64,000 bases of DNA from an uncultured Porphyromonadaceae bacterium (GTDB lineage Bacteria; Bacteroidota; Bacteroidia; Bacteroidales; Muribaculaceae), in the NCBI GenBank assembly GCA_902495075.1, contig CABUVO010000024.1, forward strand, positions 3,741 to 67,740, read 5' to 3'. The first letter of the stretch is position 1; each line of letters opens with the position of its first letter. The notes beneath the pieces were generated by a model, which saw nothing but the letters and a program-made list of their open reading frames with translations, did no database searches and was not told the DNA's origin. The translations under genes and the position numbers were made by a program. This document shows positions 45,635-55,195 of this stretch, in pieces.

Positions 45635-46183
45635 ATGGCAAAAAAATGGATTTGCACCGTATGCGGTTATATCGCAGAGGGTGAGACAGCTCCCGAAAAG
45701 TGCCCGCAGTGTGGTGCTCCTCAGTCTAAATTTAAAGAGATGAATGCCGACGAGCTTCTTCAGTTCGTAACAGAGCATGAGATAGGTGTTGCAAAAGGCA
45801 CAGACCCAGAAATGATCAAAGACCTCAACACTCACTTCACTGGCGAATGCACAGAGGTTGGTATGTATCTCGCAATGTCTCGTCAGGCTGACCGCGAAGG
45901 ATACCCTGAAATTGCAGAGGCATTCAAACGTTATGCATGGGAAGAGGCTGAACACGCAGCAAAATTCGCTGAACTTCTTGGCGATATGGTTTGGGACACA
46001 AAGACAAACCTCGAAAAACGTATGCACGCTGAGGCTGGTGCCAACGCCGACAAGATGCGTATAGCTAAGAATGCGAAAGCTCAGAACCTCGATGCTATCC
46101 ATGACACAGTTCATGAGATGGCTAAAGACGAGGCTCGTCACGGACGTGGCTTCAAAGGTCTCTACGATCGTTATTTCGGCTAA
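45635..46183 (+). CDS. rbr: Reverse-type rubrerythrin
   Basis: A 182-residue cytoplasmic oxidative-stress protein. The rubredoxin domain is at the N-terminus (Cys7, Cys10, Cys23, Cys26: ICTVCGY and KCPQCGAP) and the ferritin-like diiron domain (about 50-180) follows, with E-xx-H pairs in FTGECTEVGM, WEEAEHAAKF and KDEARHGRGF. This domain order is the reverse of classical rubrerythrin. The family reduces hydrogen peroxide with NADH-derived electrons, which fits an anaerobe meeting oxygen. It has its own strong promoter and a terminator. Confidence 0.94.
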   Translation: MAKKWICTVCGYIAEGETAPEKCPQCGAPQSKFKEMNADELLQFVTEHEIGVAKGTDPEMIKDLNTHFTGECTEVGMYLAMSRQADREGYPEIAEAFKRYAWEEAEHAAKFAELLGDMVWDTKTNLEKRMHAEAGANADKMRIAKNAKAQNLDAIHDTVHEMAKDEARHGRGFKGLYDRYFG

Positions 46184-46228
46184 TCCCCGATATCTCAGGA
46201 AAGAAACCAATATTTTGAAAAAAATAAA

Positions 46229-46265
46229 ATCGCAACCTGCATTTTGCGGGTTGCGATTCTTTTTT
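46229..46265 (+). terminator. Rubrerythrin terminator
   Basis: ATCGCAACCTGCA/TGCGGGTTGCGAT stem with a short loop, then TTCTTTTTTA. Confidence 0.9.
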
Positions 46266-46326
46266 AATATCATACCCATCTCATGATTTTTTATTAATTT
46301 TACAGCATAAATTTCAGAATATCTTT

Positions 46327-46737
46327 ATGCCCCGGATTATAGCCATAGATTACGGAAGGAAACGTTGCGGAGTGGCAGTGACAGATCCGTTGCAGATCAT
46401 CGCCAATGGTCTGCCGACAGTGCCTACCCACCAGTTGATGGATTTCCTTAAGGATTATTGCGCCAAAGAAGAGGTGGAGTTGATAATTGTAGGCGAGCCG
46501 CGACAGATGGACGGCACTCCTTCCGAATCGACACAATACATCAATCCGTTTCTGAAACATCTGTCACGCGAGATGCCCACAATGAAAGTTATTCGCCGCG
46601 ACGAGCGGTTCACATCCGTGATAGCTCACCGCGAAATGTTGGCGGCTGGTTTCCGTAAGAGTCAAAGGCAGGAGAAAGGACGTGCAGATGAGATGTCAGC
46701 AGTCATCATCCTCACGGAATACTTGCAAAACCGCTGA
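46327..46737 (+). CDS. ruvX: Putative pre-16S rRNA nuclease / Holliday junction resolvase YqgF
   Basis: A 136-residue RNase H-fold protein with IIAIDYGRKRCGVAVTDP at the N-terminus (catalytic Asp), IIVGEPRQMDG and VIRRDERFTSVIAH, and acidic residue in KGRADEMSAVIILTEYL. The family processes the 5' end of 16S rRNA and can cut Holliday junctions in vitro. It is followed by def on the same strand. Confidence 0.93.
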   Translation: MPRIIAIDYGRKRCGVAVTDPLQIIANGLPTVPTHQLMDFLKDYCAKEEVELIIVGEPRQMDGTPSESTQYINPFLKHLSREMPTMKVIRRDERFTSVIAHREMLAAGFRKSQRQEKGRADEMSAVIILTEYLQNR

Positions 46738-46753
46738 ATTTTCACTATTTTTG
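46723..46753 (+). promoter_or_regulatory. Putative promoter of def
   Basis: TTG (46723-46725), 20 bases, then TATTTTTG (46746-46753), 53 bases before the def ATG. The -33 part lies inside the end of ruvX. Confidence 0.5.
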
Positions 46754-46805
46754 CAGTCTATAGGCACCACCGCCTCCATTTCCAAATAAAGAAATAAGAA
46801 TTCAT

Positions 46806-47369
46806 ATGGTATTACCAGTATATTTATATGGTCACCCCGTGCTCCGCAAGGAGGCGGAAGATATTGAACCGGATTATCCCGGTCTTGAGAAACTAATCAA
46901 AGACATGTGGGAAACAATGTATTTTACGGAAGGCGTTGGGCTTGCCGCGCCTCAGGTCGGCAAATCCATCAGTCTCATTGTGATTGACGGCAGCGTTCTC
47001 GCTGAAGACTTCCCGGAATGCAAAGATTCCAAAATGTGTCTTATCAATCCCGAGTTGGAAGTGATCGAAGACATGGAACCTATCGGGCGTAACGAAGGAT
47101 GCCTTTCTCTCCCGGGAATGTCTGAAAACGTGAAACGTATCGAACACGTGCGTCTCAATTGGCTTGATGAGAATTTTGAAGAACACGAAAAAGAATTCAC
47201 AGGCTTTCTTGCCCGTATCATTCAGCATGAGTACGATCATCTGCTCGGCACGGTCTACACCGATCGCATCTCCCCCATCCGCAAACAGATGGTGCGCAAC
47301 AAACTAAACAACTTAGCTCGAGGCAAAGTGAAATGCGACTATCGCACAGTATCCGCCAAATCACACTAA
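46806..47369 (+). CDS. def: Peptide deformylase
   Basis: A 187-residue metalloenzyme that removes the formyl group from new proteins. All three motifs are present: GVGLAAPQVG, EGCLSLPG (metal Cys) and QHEYDHLLG (metal His pair and catalytic Glu). Normal length. It lies 22 bases before ettA and both are probably co-transcribed. Confidence 0.97.
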   Translation: MVLPVYLYGHPVLRKEAEDIEPDYPGLEKLIKDMWETMYFTEGVGLAAPQVGKSISLIVIDGSVLAEDFPECKDSKMCLINPELEVIEDMEPIGRNEGCLSLPGMSENVKRIEHVRLNWLDENFEEHEKEFTGFLARIIQHEYDHLLGTVYTDRISPIRKQMVRNKLNNLARGKVKCDYRTVSAKSH

Positions 47370-47391
47370 TCATTAAGAAACAGTTAACAGT

Positions 47392-49080
47392 ATGGCTGAC
47401 GATAAAAAAATAATTTTCTCAATGGTGGGCGTGAGCAAGATCATCCCCCCGCAGCGACAGATTCTCAAAAACATCTATCTGTCATTTTTCTACGGAGCGA
47501 AGATCGGTATCATCGGTCTTAACGGTTCTGGTAAATCAACCCTGCTGAAGATTATTGCAGGAATAGATAAAAGCTATCAGGGCAATGTGGTTTTCTCACC
47601 CGGATATAGCGTTGGCTATCTCGAGCAGGATCCTAAGCTTGACCCGGAAAAGACAGTCAAGGAGGTTGTGCAGGAAGGTGTGCAACCTATCATGGATCTT
47701 TTGAAAGAATATGACGAAGTAAACAATGCCTTCGCCGACCCTGCTGTGCTCGAAGATCCTGATGCGATGGATAAACTCATCGCCCGTCAGGCGGAGATTC
47801 AGGATAAACTCGATGCCACCGATGCATGGAACATAGACAATAAGCTTGAGCGCGCAATGGATGCTCTCCGTTGTCCGCCGGATGACAAAAAGATTGCAGT
47901 GCTCTCAGGTGGAGAAAAACGCCGCGTGGCTCTTTGCCGTCTTCTTCTTCAACAACCCGACATCCTTCTCCTTGATGAGCCTACAAACCACCTCGATGCT
48001 GAATCCATCGACTGGCTCGAACAGCATCTTCAGCAATATCCCGGCACGGTTATCGCAGTGACCCACGACCGTTATTTCCTTGATCATGTGGCAGGATGGA
48101 TACTCGAACTTGACAGAGGCGAAGGTATTCCCTGGAAAGGAAACTACTCTTCATGGCTCGACCAGAAGACACAGCGCATGGCTCTGGAAGAGAAACAGGC
48201 AAGCAAACGTCGCAAAACTCTCGAACGTGAATTGGAATGGGTGCGCATGGCGCCCAAGGCTCGTCAGGCAAAAGGAAAGGCGCGACTGTCAAGCTATGAC
48301 CGCCTGATGAATGAAGACCAAAAAGAACGCGAGGAGAAACTGGAAATATATATTCCCAACGGACCGCGTCTTGGCAACAAAGTAATTGAAGCCAAACATC
48401 TCGCCAAGGCTTATGACGACAAGGCACTCTTCACAGATCTTAATTTCATGTTGCCGCCAAATGGTATTGTCGGCGTAATCGGACCTAACGGCGCGGGAAA
48501 AACAACCCTCTTCCGTCTTATAATGGGTCAGGAGAAGCAGGATGCCGGTGAGTTTGAGGTTGGCGAGACTGTAAAGATTGCTTATGTAGACCAAAACCAC
48601 AAAGATCTGTCTCCGGAGAAAAGCGTATACGAAGTCATATCTCAAGGAGTAGAGTCCTTCCGCATGGGAGGCAGAGATATGAATGCTCGCGCATATCTGA
48701 GTAAGTTCAACTTCACGGGAGCCGACCAGGAAAAGAAAATCGGAGTGCTTTCCGGAGGAGAAAGAAACCGGCTGCACCTTGCCATGGCGCTTAAGGAAGA
48801 GGGAAACGTTCTTCTTCTCGACGAGCCTACCAACGATATCGACGTCAACACGCTGCGTGCACTGGAAGAAGGTCTTGAGAACTTCGCCGGTTGCGCTGTG
48901 GTTGTGAGCCACGACCGTTGGTTCCTCGACCGTATCGCCACCCACATCCTTGCGTTTGAAGGTGACAGCCAGGTTACATTCTTTGAAGGATCATATTCCG
49001 AATATGAGGAATTCAAGAAGAAACGCGATGGCGGTCTCGACACTCCTCACCGCATCCGTTACCGCAAACTCACAAAATAG
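47392..49080 (+). CDS. ettA: Energy-dependent translational throttle protein EttA (ABC-F)
   Basis: A 562-residue ABC-F protein with two ATPase domains and no membrane part: Walker A GLNGSGKST and GPNGAGKTT, signatures LSGGEKRR and LSGGERNR, Walker B LLLDEPTNHLD and LLLDEPTNDID. The linker between them is rich in Arg/Lys. It has the long arm region of EttA, which binds the ribosomal E site and gates early elongation according to energy state. E. coli EttA has 555 residues. Confidence 0.95.
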   Translation: MADDKKIIFSMVGVSKIIPPQRQILKNIYLSFFYGAKIGIIGLNGSGKSTLLKIIAGIDKSYQGNVVFSPGYSVGYLEQDPKLDPEKTVKEVVQEGVQPIMDLLKEYDEVNNAFADPAVLEDPDAMDKLIARQAEIQDKLDATDAWNIDNKLERAMDALRCPPDDKKIAVLSGGEKRRVALCRLLLQQPDILLLDEPTNHLDAESIDWLEQHLQQYPGTVIAVTHDRYFLDHVAGWILELDRGEGIPWKGNYSSWLDQKTQRMALEEKQASKRRKTLERELEWVRMAPKARQAKGKARLSSYDRLMNEDQKEREEKLEIYIPNGPRLGNKVIEAKHLAKAYDDKALFTDLNFMLPPNGIVGVIGPNGAGKTTLFRLIMGQEKQDAGEFEVGETVKIAYVDQNHKDLSPEKSVYEVISQGVESFRMGGRDMNARAYLSKFNFTGADQEKKIGVLSGGERNRLHLAMALKEEGNVLLLDEPTNDIDVNTLRALEEGLENFAGCAVVVSHDRWFLDRIATHILAFEGDSQVTFFEGSYSEYEEFKKKRDGGLDTPHRIRYRKLTK

Positions 49081-49102
49081 TCCTAACCCTCTCCTCAAAT
49101 TA

Positions 49103-52100
49103 ATGATAAAATCATTTGAAAAATATGCAAGGCATGCATGGTTGATACTCATACTATGCATGTCTTGTTTTAATATGTATGCTTCTGATCCTGCTGATCT
49201 TGAAGCTCAGGGCGATGTCATTGCCGGAAGGAAACTCGCTCAGTTTAAGGCTATAGATTATTATTTACCCTGTTTCAGACTTTACAAAGACAAAGAATCC
49301 AAATCTCGCATTCTTGAAAAGACAGCCTCTTTACTTGAACGGCAAAGCTTCGTGGCGAAAAATACAGCAGCAAAAATAGATTCATTAATCGACGAAGCCT
49401 TACCTAAATTTTCCAAGAGTCCTTCATTCCTCCTTCCGCTCATGGAAGAAAGAGTGCTCAAAACCACACCCAGTTCTCCGGAAATGAAGGAACGTCACAA
49501 AAATCTGCTTTTAAAGATCTTTGAGATACGTAAGAAACAAAGTATCGCACATGACTTGAAATATGAGAAGTTGCTTCGCTCCTACTTTAAGCTAATCCAA
49601 TATGAAAACAACATCAATCCGGATGATAAGATAAAAGTATTTGACGAACTTTGGCAAACTTATCTGGCAAATAGAAACACCAATGATCCTGCTGACCTTG
49701 CTCTTTTAAGGTCCGGATGCTGGCTCATGTCGAGCAACCGACACTACGACGATGAAGCAAGGCTATGGGAGGAAATGAGAACCCTGCAAAAGGGAATCTC
49801 CGGTATTTCTGAAGACGACAGAAATTCGACACTATTCAATCTCGCATATGCATGCACAAACCATGCAAAAAAACTCTTGAATGAAAAAACAGACACCCTG
49901 TCAGCAATGAATTGCGTAAGCAAGACGCTTGAGCATCTTGGGAAAGTGGAAGGTAAAGAAAACAAAGCCTACATCCATGTTCTTGACACATACGTTAGTA
50001 TTCTTGGCAATGATTCCTCTGAAGTCATACCCTATCTCAAGGAATCAGTTGCATTGAAAGAAAATTTATATGGCATTGAATCTGAAGAATACAGGGTTAC
50101 CAAAGAGTATCTTTCGGCTGTAGAAGATAAACTGAACCCTAAGACAATCTTATCTGACGATGTCTTAGATATGTGCAATACTGACGAAATTTCTTCATTA
50201 TCGACAAAAATCAGTATACTCGATAGAAATGCACGATACGCGGAAGTTGTGAAGGAATGCGATAAAATGATTGATAAGATTGTCAGGAGCTATAACGCCA
50301 ATTCAATATCCAATTCTATAGAATTAACGTCTGAACTTACGGCTGCGTCTCTTCATGCCTTGACAGCATACAACGAACTTGGACGTAAAGATGATATTAT
50401 CCGGTTTGGCAAAAGTTACTGTTCCAACTCTAATATCCCTCTATCCATCCGGAGGATGGTTCTCTCTTTTGCCATTGCATTTTCAGCAGATTCCAATCTC
50501 CCTCTTGAAGATATCAACAGGCTTATTGATGAAAATGTCACACTCCTGAAAGATTCGAACGAACCTGTAGCGGCAGAAGACAGAAGAAAAGATGAATTGA
50601 AAGCATCTGCACTGCTTATAAAAGGACACACGTCAGATGCCATAATGTCGATACGCAACCTCATCGACAACATTGCATCCAATAAGGATGCAAGCCCTGA
50701 ATTTATCGACAAACAAATTGCATTATTAAACATCTACATCGAAATATGCTCTTATCTCACAGATGATTACAAAACTGCCGCCGCTCAAAATGACATATGC
50801 CTGAAGATGCTGGAGAAGATACCCGATTACAAGATACTCAAGGAGTATCTTTCCTTATTGTGCCGGAGGGTTAAATACTATGATTCCGACAGAAATTATA
50901 AAGGTGTTCTGGAATTATGCGCGGAAATAGATAAAATCTCAGGAAATACTCCTGAATCTATCGACAAATTTTATGGTAACAATTCCATGTACATTCTCTT
51001 CAACACATATGCCTGTGACCTAAATTTATCCATTCTCACGGATATCAAACTCAGAGCTATGTGCAATCTTGGTAAACGGAATGATGCAAATGACGTTGCC
51101 GACAAAACTGCCAATGAAGCTATCAATACAGTTTTGTTTTCTCTCGAAAATCTCGAATCCCGCAATCTGGATGCGATAGCCCGCAATTTAAAGATATATA
51201 ACGACCGCATGGCGAATGTTGCCATATCTATGGGTTGCGACAGCACTTTGATCAAGTATTTTAATTTTACTTTGCTATATAAGCAAGCGTTTCTCACAGC
51301 CGAGAACCTTCTGCGCTTACAGATACGCGAATCAGGCGACAGCAAACTGATCGAAAGTCTTCAGCGTCTCGATAGCGTTCGCAGCCTTATTGCCGACAGA
51401 TTGAAAACAGGTCTGCCTATCGAGAATATCAAATTAGAGGAACTTCAATTACAGCGATACCTTTCAGAGCATTCAAAGGTCTATGGAGACTATCTCAAAA
51501 CCATCAGGCTGACATGGGAAGACGTCAAGAACATACTCTCTCCGAATGATATTGTGGTTGAATTCATTGAATATTCTTCATATCTGGATAACAAGAGTCA
51601 CATAGCGGCTCTTGTGCTCAGGCACGATTGGAAAGCACCAAAGACCATAGATTTGTTCCTGGTATCCGAAATTCCGACAAATCCTTACATAGATAAGACA
51701 TTCTCTCTTATGTGTTGGGATAAATTACTCCCGTTTTTTGAGAATGTCCGGAATATATACTTCTCTCCTGCCGGTGAATTATATGGCATCAACATTGAAT
51801 CATTACCTTCTCCTCGCAATGAAGGTTTATTATCAGACCATTATAATATTTACCGTCTATCTTCTTCCAGAGAGCTTGCAAAGATTAAAAACGACAAGCC
51901 GGTCAATAATGGATATGCGATAATCTACGGTGGAATAAATTACAATGCATCTCGTGACGCTCTTGTAAGCGAAACTACAAATCTTGCTAATGGCAAACCG
52001 GCAGACAGATGTCCCGATGATCTGCTTTCAGATATTCGCGGAGTGAAGAAAAGAATCAGCTATCTTCCGGGCACAAAGACGGAGGCTTACAGCATAAGAA

Positions 52101-52702
52101 CTATTCTTGAAGAATCTAAAACAGGTTTGATTCCACTATTATTCTCAGGTGATTCTGCCACTGAATCATCTTTCAAATCATACTCAGGGAAGAATCTTCA
52201 GTTAGCGCATATCGCCACACACGGGTTCTACATTAGCGGCAAGACATCGGCAAATGATGAAGAGAATCTGACTCTTTCGAGATCCGGTTTACTATTTTCG
52301 GGTGCTGAAAAGACATTGTCGGCAAAAGACAGCATTCCCTACAACATGGAAGACGGAATACTCACGGCAGGAGAGATATCCACTCTTGATCTCAGAAATC
52401 TTAGACTCGTGGTGCTTAGTGCCTGTCAAACTGCTTTGGGAGAGATACGTGGAGATGGTGTGTTTGGGCTACAGAGAGGTTTCAAAAAAGCCGGAGCAGG
52501 AAGCATATTGATGTCCTTATGGAAAGTTGATGATGAAGCTACCGGCAAACTGATGACTGAATTTTACAAGAATCTGAGCGACGGAATGTCAAAATACGAT
52601 GCTCTTGAAAAAGCGAAACGGAGCATACGCTCCGTTTCAGAAAAAGGTTGGGATGATCCCCGCTATTGGGGCGCCTTCATCCTTCTTGATGGTATTGAAT
52701 GA
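49103..52702 (+). CDS. Exported CHAT-domain protein with helical repeats
   Basis: A 1199-residue protein. The ATG at 49103 gives a signal peptide (about 14-28, LILILCMSCFNMYAS) with a possible lipobox Cys. The frame stays open back into ettA, but that start would remove the signal. The middle (about 100-800) consists of TPR-like helical repeats. The C-terminal CHAT domain (about 850-1199) has the catalytic dyad of caspase-like proteases: His1040 in IATHGFY and Cys1108 in LSACQT, followed by KAGAGSILMSLWKVDD. CHAT proteins are cysteine proteases, but most known ones are cytoplasmic. Here the protease should be in the periplasm or on the surface. Target and trigger are unknown. It follows ettA by 22 bases. 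Confidence 0.88.
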   Translation: MIKSFEKYARHAWLILILCMSCFNMYASDPADLEAQGDVIAGRKLAQFKAIDYYLPCFRLYKDKESKSRILEKTASLLERQSFVAKNTAAKIDSLIDEALPKFSKSPSFLLPLMEERVLKTTPSSPEMKERHKNLLLKIFEIRKKQSIAHDLKYEKLLRSYFKLIQYENNINPDDKIKVFDELWQTYLANRNTNDPADLALLRSGCWLMSSNRHYDDEARLWEEMRTLQKGISGISEDDRNSTLFNLAYACTNHAKKLLNEKTDTLSAMNCVSKTLEHLGKVEGKENKAYIHVLDTYVSILGNDSSEVIPYLKESVALKENLYGIESEEYRVTKEYLSAVEDKLNPKTILSDDVLDMCNTDEISSLSTKISILDRNARYAEVVKECDKMIDKIVRSYNANSISNSIELTSELTAASLHALTAYNELGRKDDIIRFGKSYCSNSNIPLSIRRMVLSFAIAFSADSNLPLEDINRLIDENVTLLKDSNEPVAAEDRRKDELKASALLIKGHTSDAIMSIRNLIDNIASNKDASPEFIDKQIALLNIYIEICSYLTDDYKTAAAQNDICLKMLEKIPDYKILKEYLSLLCRRVKYYDSDRNYKGVLELCAEIDKISGNTPESIDKFYGNNSMYILFNTYACDLNLSILTDIKLRAMCNLGKRNDANDVADKTANEAINTVLFSLENLESRNLDAIARNLKIYNDRMANVAISMGCDSTLIKYFNFTLLYKQAFLTAENLLRLQIRESGDSKLIESLQRLDSVRSLIADRLKTGLPIENIKLEELQLQRYLSEHSKVYGDYLKTIRLTWEDVKNILSPNDIVVEFIEYSSYLDNKSHIAALVLRHDWKAPKTIDLFLVSEIPTNPYIDKTFSLMCWDKLLPFFENVRNIYFSPAGELYGINIESLPSPRNEGLLSDHYNIYRLSSSRELAKIKNDKPVNNGYAIIYGGINYNASRDALVSETTNLANGKPADRCPDDLLSDIRGVKKRISYLPGTKTEAYSIRTILEESKTGLIPLLFSGDSATESSFKSYSGKNLQLAHIATHGFYISGKTSANDEENLTLSRSGLLFSGAEKTLSAKDSIPYNMEDGILTAGEISTLDLRNLRLVVLSACQTALGEIRGDGVFGLQRGFKKAGAGSILMSLWKVDDEATGKLMTEFYKNLSDGMSKYDALEKAKRSIRSVSEKGWDDPRYWGAFILLDGIE

Positions 52703-52755
52703 TCAAATAGATTCCTCCAAAAATTAAGGAAAGAATTTAACCAAACAAGTTTGTA

Positions 52756-53643
52756 TTATACTAATTTGATCCATTGATCGCGATCGCCAGGAAGCAGATC
52801 AATCACCGGAATCTCAATCATTGTGTAACAGCCCGGGGTGAGACGGAATGTAGCTCTGGCACAAGCCACAAGAATCTGCGCTGTCAATGCCGGGTTATTG
52901 ATAGCCATATCGAATTCAAAGCGTTGGCTATGTGTTTTGCCCGACACCCCTTTGCGAACCATATGCACACCATGACCCACATCCTTAAGAGCATCCACAC
53001 TCTCTACTGCCATAACATGAGTTTCATCAGAAGCAAAATATGGATCTTCCTTTATGCTCTTCGCCACATCCGCAAGTTCATAGCCGGGAAGCAGCTCCAC
53101 ATATACCATGCGGCGGTGAATACCGGTACCCAGAGGAATTGTCATTGACAACGCATTCTTGACTCCTTCCTTGGATTTAACGGCAACTGTGTGTCCCATA
53201 CTCATGCCGGGACCAAAGTTTGTATATGTGATTCCCTTGGGAGCGATTGCTTCAAAAAGTGTACGGACAATTGAATCGCTGCCCGGATCCCAACCTGCGG
53301 AAAGCACACTGACTGCATTCCCCGCTTTAGCTTCTTTGTCGAGTCGTTTGCGAAGCTCGGGTATCTGACCATGGATATCAAATGAATCCACAGTATTGAT
53401 TCCCATTGCAAGAATCTCTTTTGCATGTTCTTCCACACTTCGTGTAGGAGTGGCAAGGATTGCCACGTCAACATCCTTTAGTTCCTTTATCGATCCCACC
53501 ACAGGGATATCGGCAGGGATGTTATCCCTGTCTGCAGGGTTACGACGCACAATGCCTGCAATCTCAAAATCCGGAGCTGCCTCTATTGCCTCGAGAGAGT
53601 AGCGTCCGATATTGCCATATCCTACAATTGCTATTCTTTTCAT
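52756..53643 (-). CDS. ddh: meso-Diaminopimelate D-dehydrogenase
   Basis: A 295-residue NADP-dependent enzyme that makes meso-diaminopimelate directly from tetrahydrodipicolinate, supplying lysine and peptidoglycan. It has the N-terminal Rossmann motif IVGYGNIGRY, then ATPTRSVEE, DSFDIH and SAGWDPGSDSIVR, and FGPGMSMGHTVAVK. It is the last gene of the run that begins with DUF4290-murA, so peptidoglycan precursor steps are clustered. Confidence 0.95.
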   Translation of the reverse strand: MKRIAIVGYGNIGRYSLEAIEAAPDFEIAGIVRRNPADRDNIPADIPVVGSIKELKDVDVAILATPTRSVEEHAKEILAMGINTVDSFDIHGQIPELRKRLDKEAKAGNAVSVLSAGWDPGSDSIVRTLFEAIAPKGITYTNFGPGMSMGHTVAVKSKEGVKNALSMTIPLGTGIHRRMVYVELLPGYELADVAKSIKEDPYFASDETHVMAVESVDALKDVGHGVHMVRKGVSGKTHSQRFEFDMAINNPALTAQILVACARATFRLTPGCYTMIEIPVIDLLPGDRDQWIKLV

Positions 53644-53682
53644 TGTTTTCGGGTAATATATTTATTTTGTAACTTCTAAAAA

Positions 53683-54342
53683 TCAGAATACTATTCTCCC
53701 CTTCTTCGCCTGTTCGAGCATTTTCTTTCCGGGGACGAGATAAACCTCAAGACGACGGTTTTTCTCTCTATTCGATAAAGAATTGTTTTCCACTAAAGGC
53801 ATATCGTCGCCATAAGCATAGGAGAAAAGATAACGTGTGTCACACCCCTCCTTTACAAACCAGTCGAACAATGCGGTGGAACGTTCTTCCGTGATATGCT
53901 CACGATATTTCTCCGAACCTGTGTTGTCTGTATGCATGACCAGCAAGACACGATACATATCCGGTTCCCGCAGATATCGTTTCAAGGGTGCAAGCAGCGT
54001 AGTCGCATCTTTTCTCACTTCAACTTCGTTGGGAGAGAAAAGCTTGGAAGCAGGAATTGTGACAAGAAGCACCTCTTTATTGCGATAGGTCTCGACCATT
54101 GAGGAATTTTTTGCATTGTATTCCTTGTTATAAAGACGTGTCCTCCCCTCCTTTTCCTGAAACTTGCGTATAAGATCAGCACTTTTCCCGTCAAGTTCCA
54201 CGCTGTTTATCATCTCGCGGAATGACAGTTCATCAAGTGCATCTATACGTTGCAATGGAGTCTCCCCGGCGGCGCATAAAGCCGGCAAGAAGACCGAGGC
54301 AACAAGACAACCCTTAAAAAACGTCCTCAATCGATTCCTCAT
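53683..54342 (-). CDS. OmpA-like domain exported protein
   Basis: A 219-residue protein with a signal peptide (about 1-26) and a C-terminal OmpA-like peptidoglycan-binding domain (about 110-210) with LLVMHTDNTGSEKY, SNREKNRRLEVYLV. The N-terminal domain is unassigned and helical. I chose the ATG at 54342 because it has a good ribosome binding site (AAAGGAG, about 8 bases upstream). The longer frame from the TTG at 54363 spoils the signal peptide. It overlaps the 3' end of the acidic-protein gene by 29 bases. Confidence 0.8.
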   Translation of the reverse strand: MRNRLRTFFKGCLVASVFLPALCAAGETPLQRIDALDELSFREMINSVELDGKSADLIRKFQEKEGRTRLYNKEYNAKNSSMVETYRNKEVLLVTIPASKLFSPNEVEVRKDATTLLAPLKRYLREPDMYRVLLVMHTDNTGSEKYREHITEERSTALFDWFVKEGCDTRYLFSYAYGDDMPLVENNSLSNREKNRRLEVYLVPGKKMLEQAKKGRIVF

Positions 54343-54634
54343 ATTCAAGTTCTCCTTTAACAATCATGTCAATATCGGCAGGATCCATCACTATTTCGCC
54401 ATCTTTCTTTATCTCCTTGGCTACATATGCCGTGAGCTTGGCTACATCAAGTTCTTCCTCTTCCGTGACTCCGGCATCTATCTTAAGATAACCGTTTTTC
54501 TCATACCAATCCCAGATAATATCTATCACGTAGAGTATTTCATCGTCATCATAACGTTCGCTCACTTCTTGAGGAAGAGTGGCACGGATGAATTTTATAG
54601 CGTCATCCTCGTCATATTTCATCAATTCACTCAT
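54314..54634 (-). CDS. Small acidic protein, unknown function
   Basis: A 106-residue, strongly acidic, probably helical cytoplasmic protein (for example RYDDDEILYVIDIIWDWYEK, shown to locate the YDDDE start). I recognise no family name, but it is embedded in the murA-rimM operon, 12 bases after rimM, and overlaps the next gene, so it is very likely translated. A role near ribosome or envelope biogenesis is only a guess. Confidence 0.75.
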   Translation of the reverse strand: MSELMKYDEDDAIKFIRATLPQEVSERYDDDEILYVIDIIWDWYEKNGYLKIDAGVTEEEELDVAKLTAYVAKEIKKDGEIVMDPADIDMIVKGELEYEESIEDVF

Positions 54635-54646
54635 AACTTTTTCTGT

Positions 54647-55183
54647 TTATTCCTCTTTACGGTTAAGCGTTATCAACCCTTCAGGCAAAGAGGTATGAAT
54701 CTCTTTATTTTCCTCATCTATATTGATAATAAAATCATCGACAAGAGGAATATAGATTTCCTCTTCTTCCGGTGTCTTGACAACCATCAGTTCATTTTCT
54801 GTCGAATCATCTATATATTCCAATATTCCAATTTCACCGAAATGGGTGTCGACAACCTTGAAGCCCTCAAGATCGTCTTCATACATCACATCTCCTACAT
54901 ATTCCTGCAAAACATCCTTGGGAACGGATATAGGACTGTTGACCAGTTCGGAAGCATCTTCCAAAGTGTCCACGCCTTCAAGCTTTATAAGATATGAGGT
55001 AGCGCCCTTCTGACGAATAGATTCCGCGTAATACGGCACCGGAATGCCATCGGTCTCTATCACCATAGGATTACCATCCTCAACATATTCCTCCGGAATA
55101 TCGAGGATAGCATTCAGTTCTCCCTTCAACGCATGGGTTCTCTGGAACTTTCCTATCTCTATAAGATTATTCTTATCAATCAT
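54647..55183 (-). CDS. rimM: Ribosome maturation factor RimM
   Basis: A 178-residue protein with the RimM N-terminal barrel (IEIGKFQRTHALKGELNA, shown to locate GKFQRTHALKG) and the C-terminal PRC-barrel part (LEGFKVVDTHFGEIGIL, LMVVKTPEEEEIYIPLVDDFI, quoted to locate IPLVDDFI). It helps assemble the head of the 30S subunit by binding S19 and pre-16S rRNA. The frame opens at a TTG (55192); the ATG at 55183 is the usual start. It is 12 bases after murA. Confidence 0.93.
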   Translation of the reverse strand: MIDKNNLIEIGKFQRTHALKGELNAILDIPEEYVEDGNPMVIETDGIPVPYYAESIRQKGATSYLIKLEGVDTLEDASELVNSPISVPKDVLQEYVGDVMYEDDLEGFKVVDTHFGEIGILEYIDDSTENELMVVKTPEEEEIYIPLVDDFIINIDEENKEIHTSLPEGLITLNRKEE

Positions 55184-55195
55184 TCCCGTCAATTA

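Noticed and set aside
48950..49102. Longer CHAT protein starting inside ettA
   Set aside because: The frame is open but overlaps ettA by 131 bases; the ATG at 49103 gives a signal peptide directly after the ettA stop.
54164..54997. 277-codon plus-strand frame opposite rimM and neighbours
   Set aside because: Antisense to three well-supported genes and very rich in Phe/Ile, as expected for the complement of acidic coding sequence.
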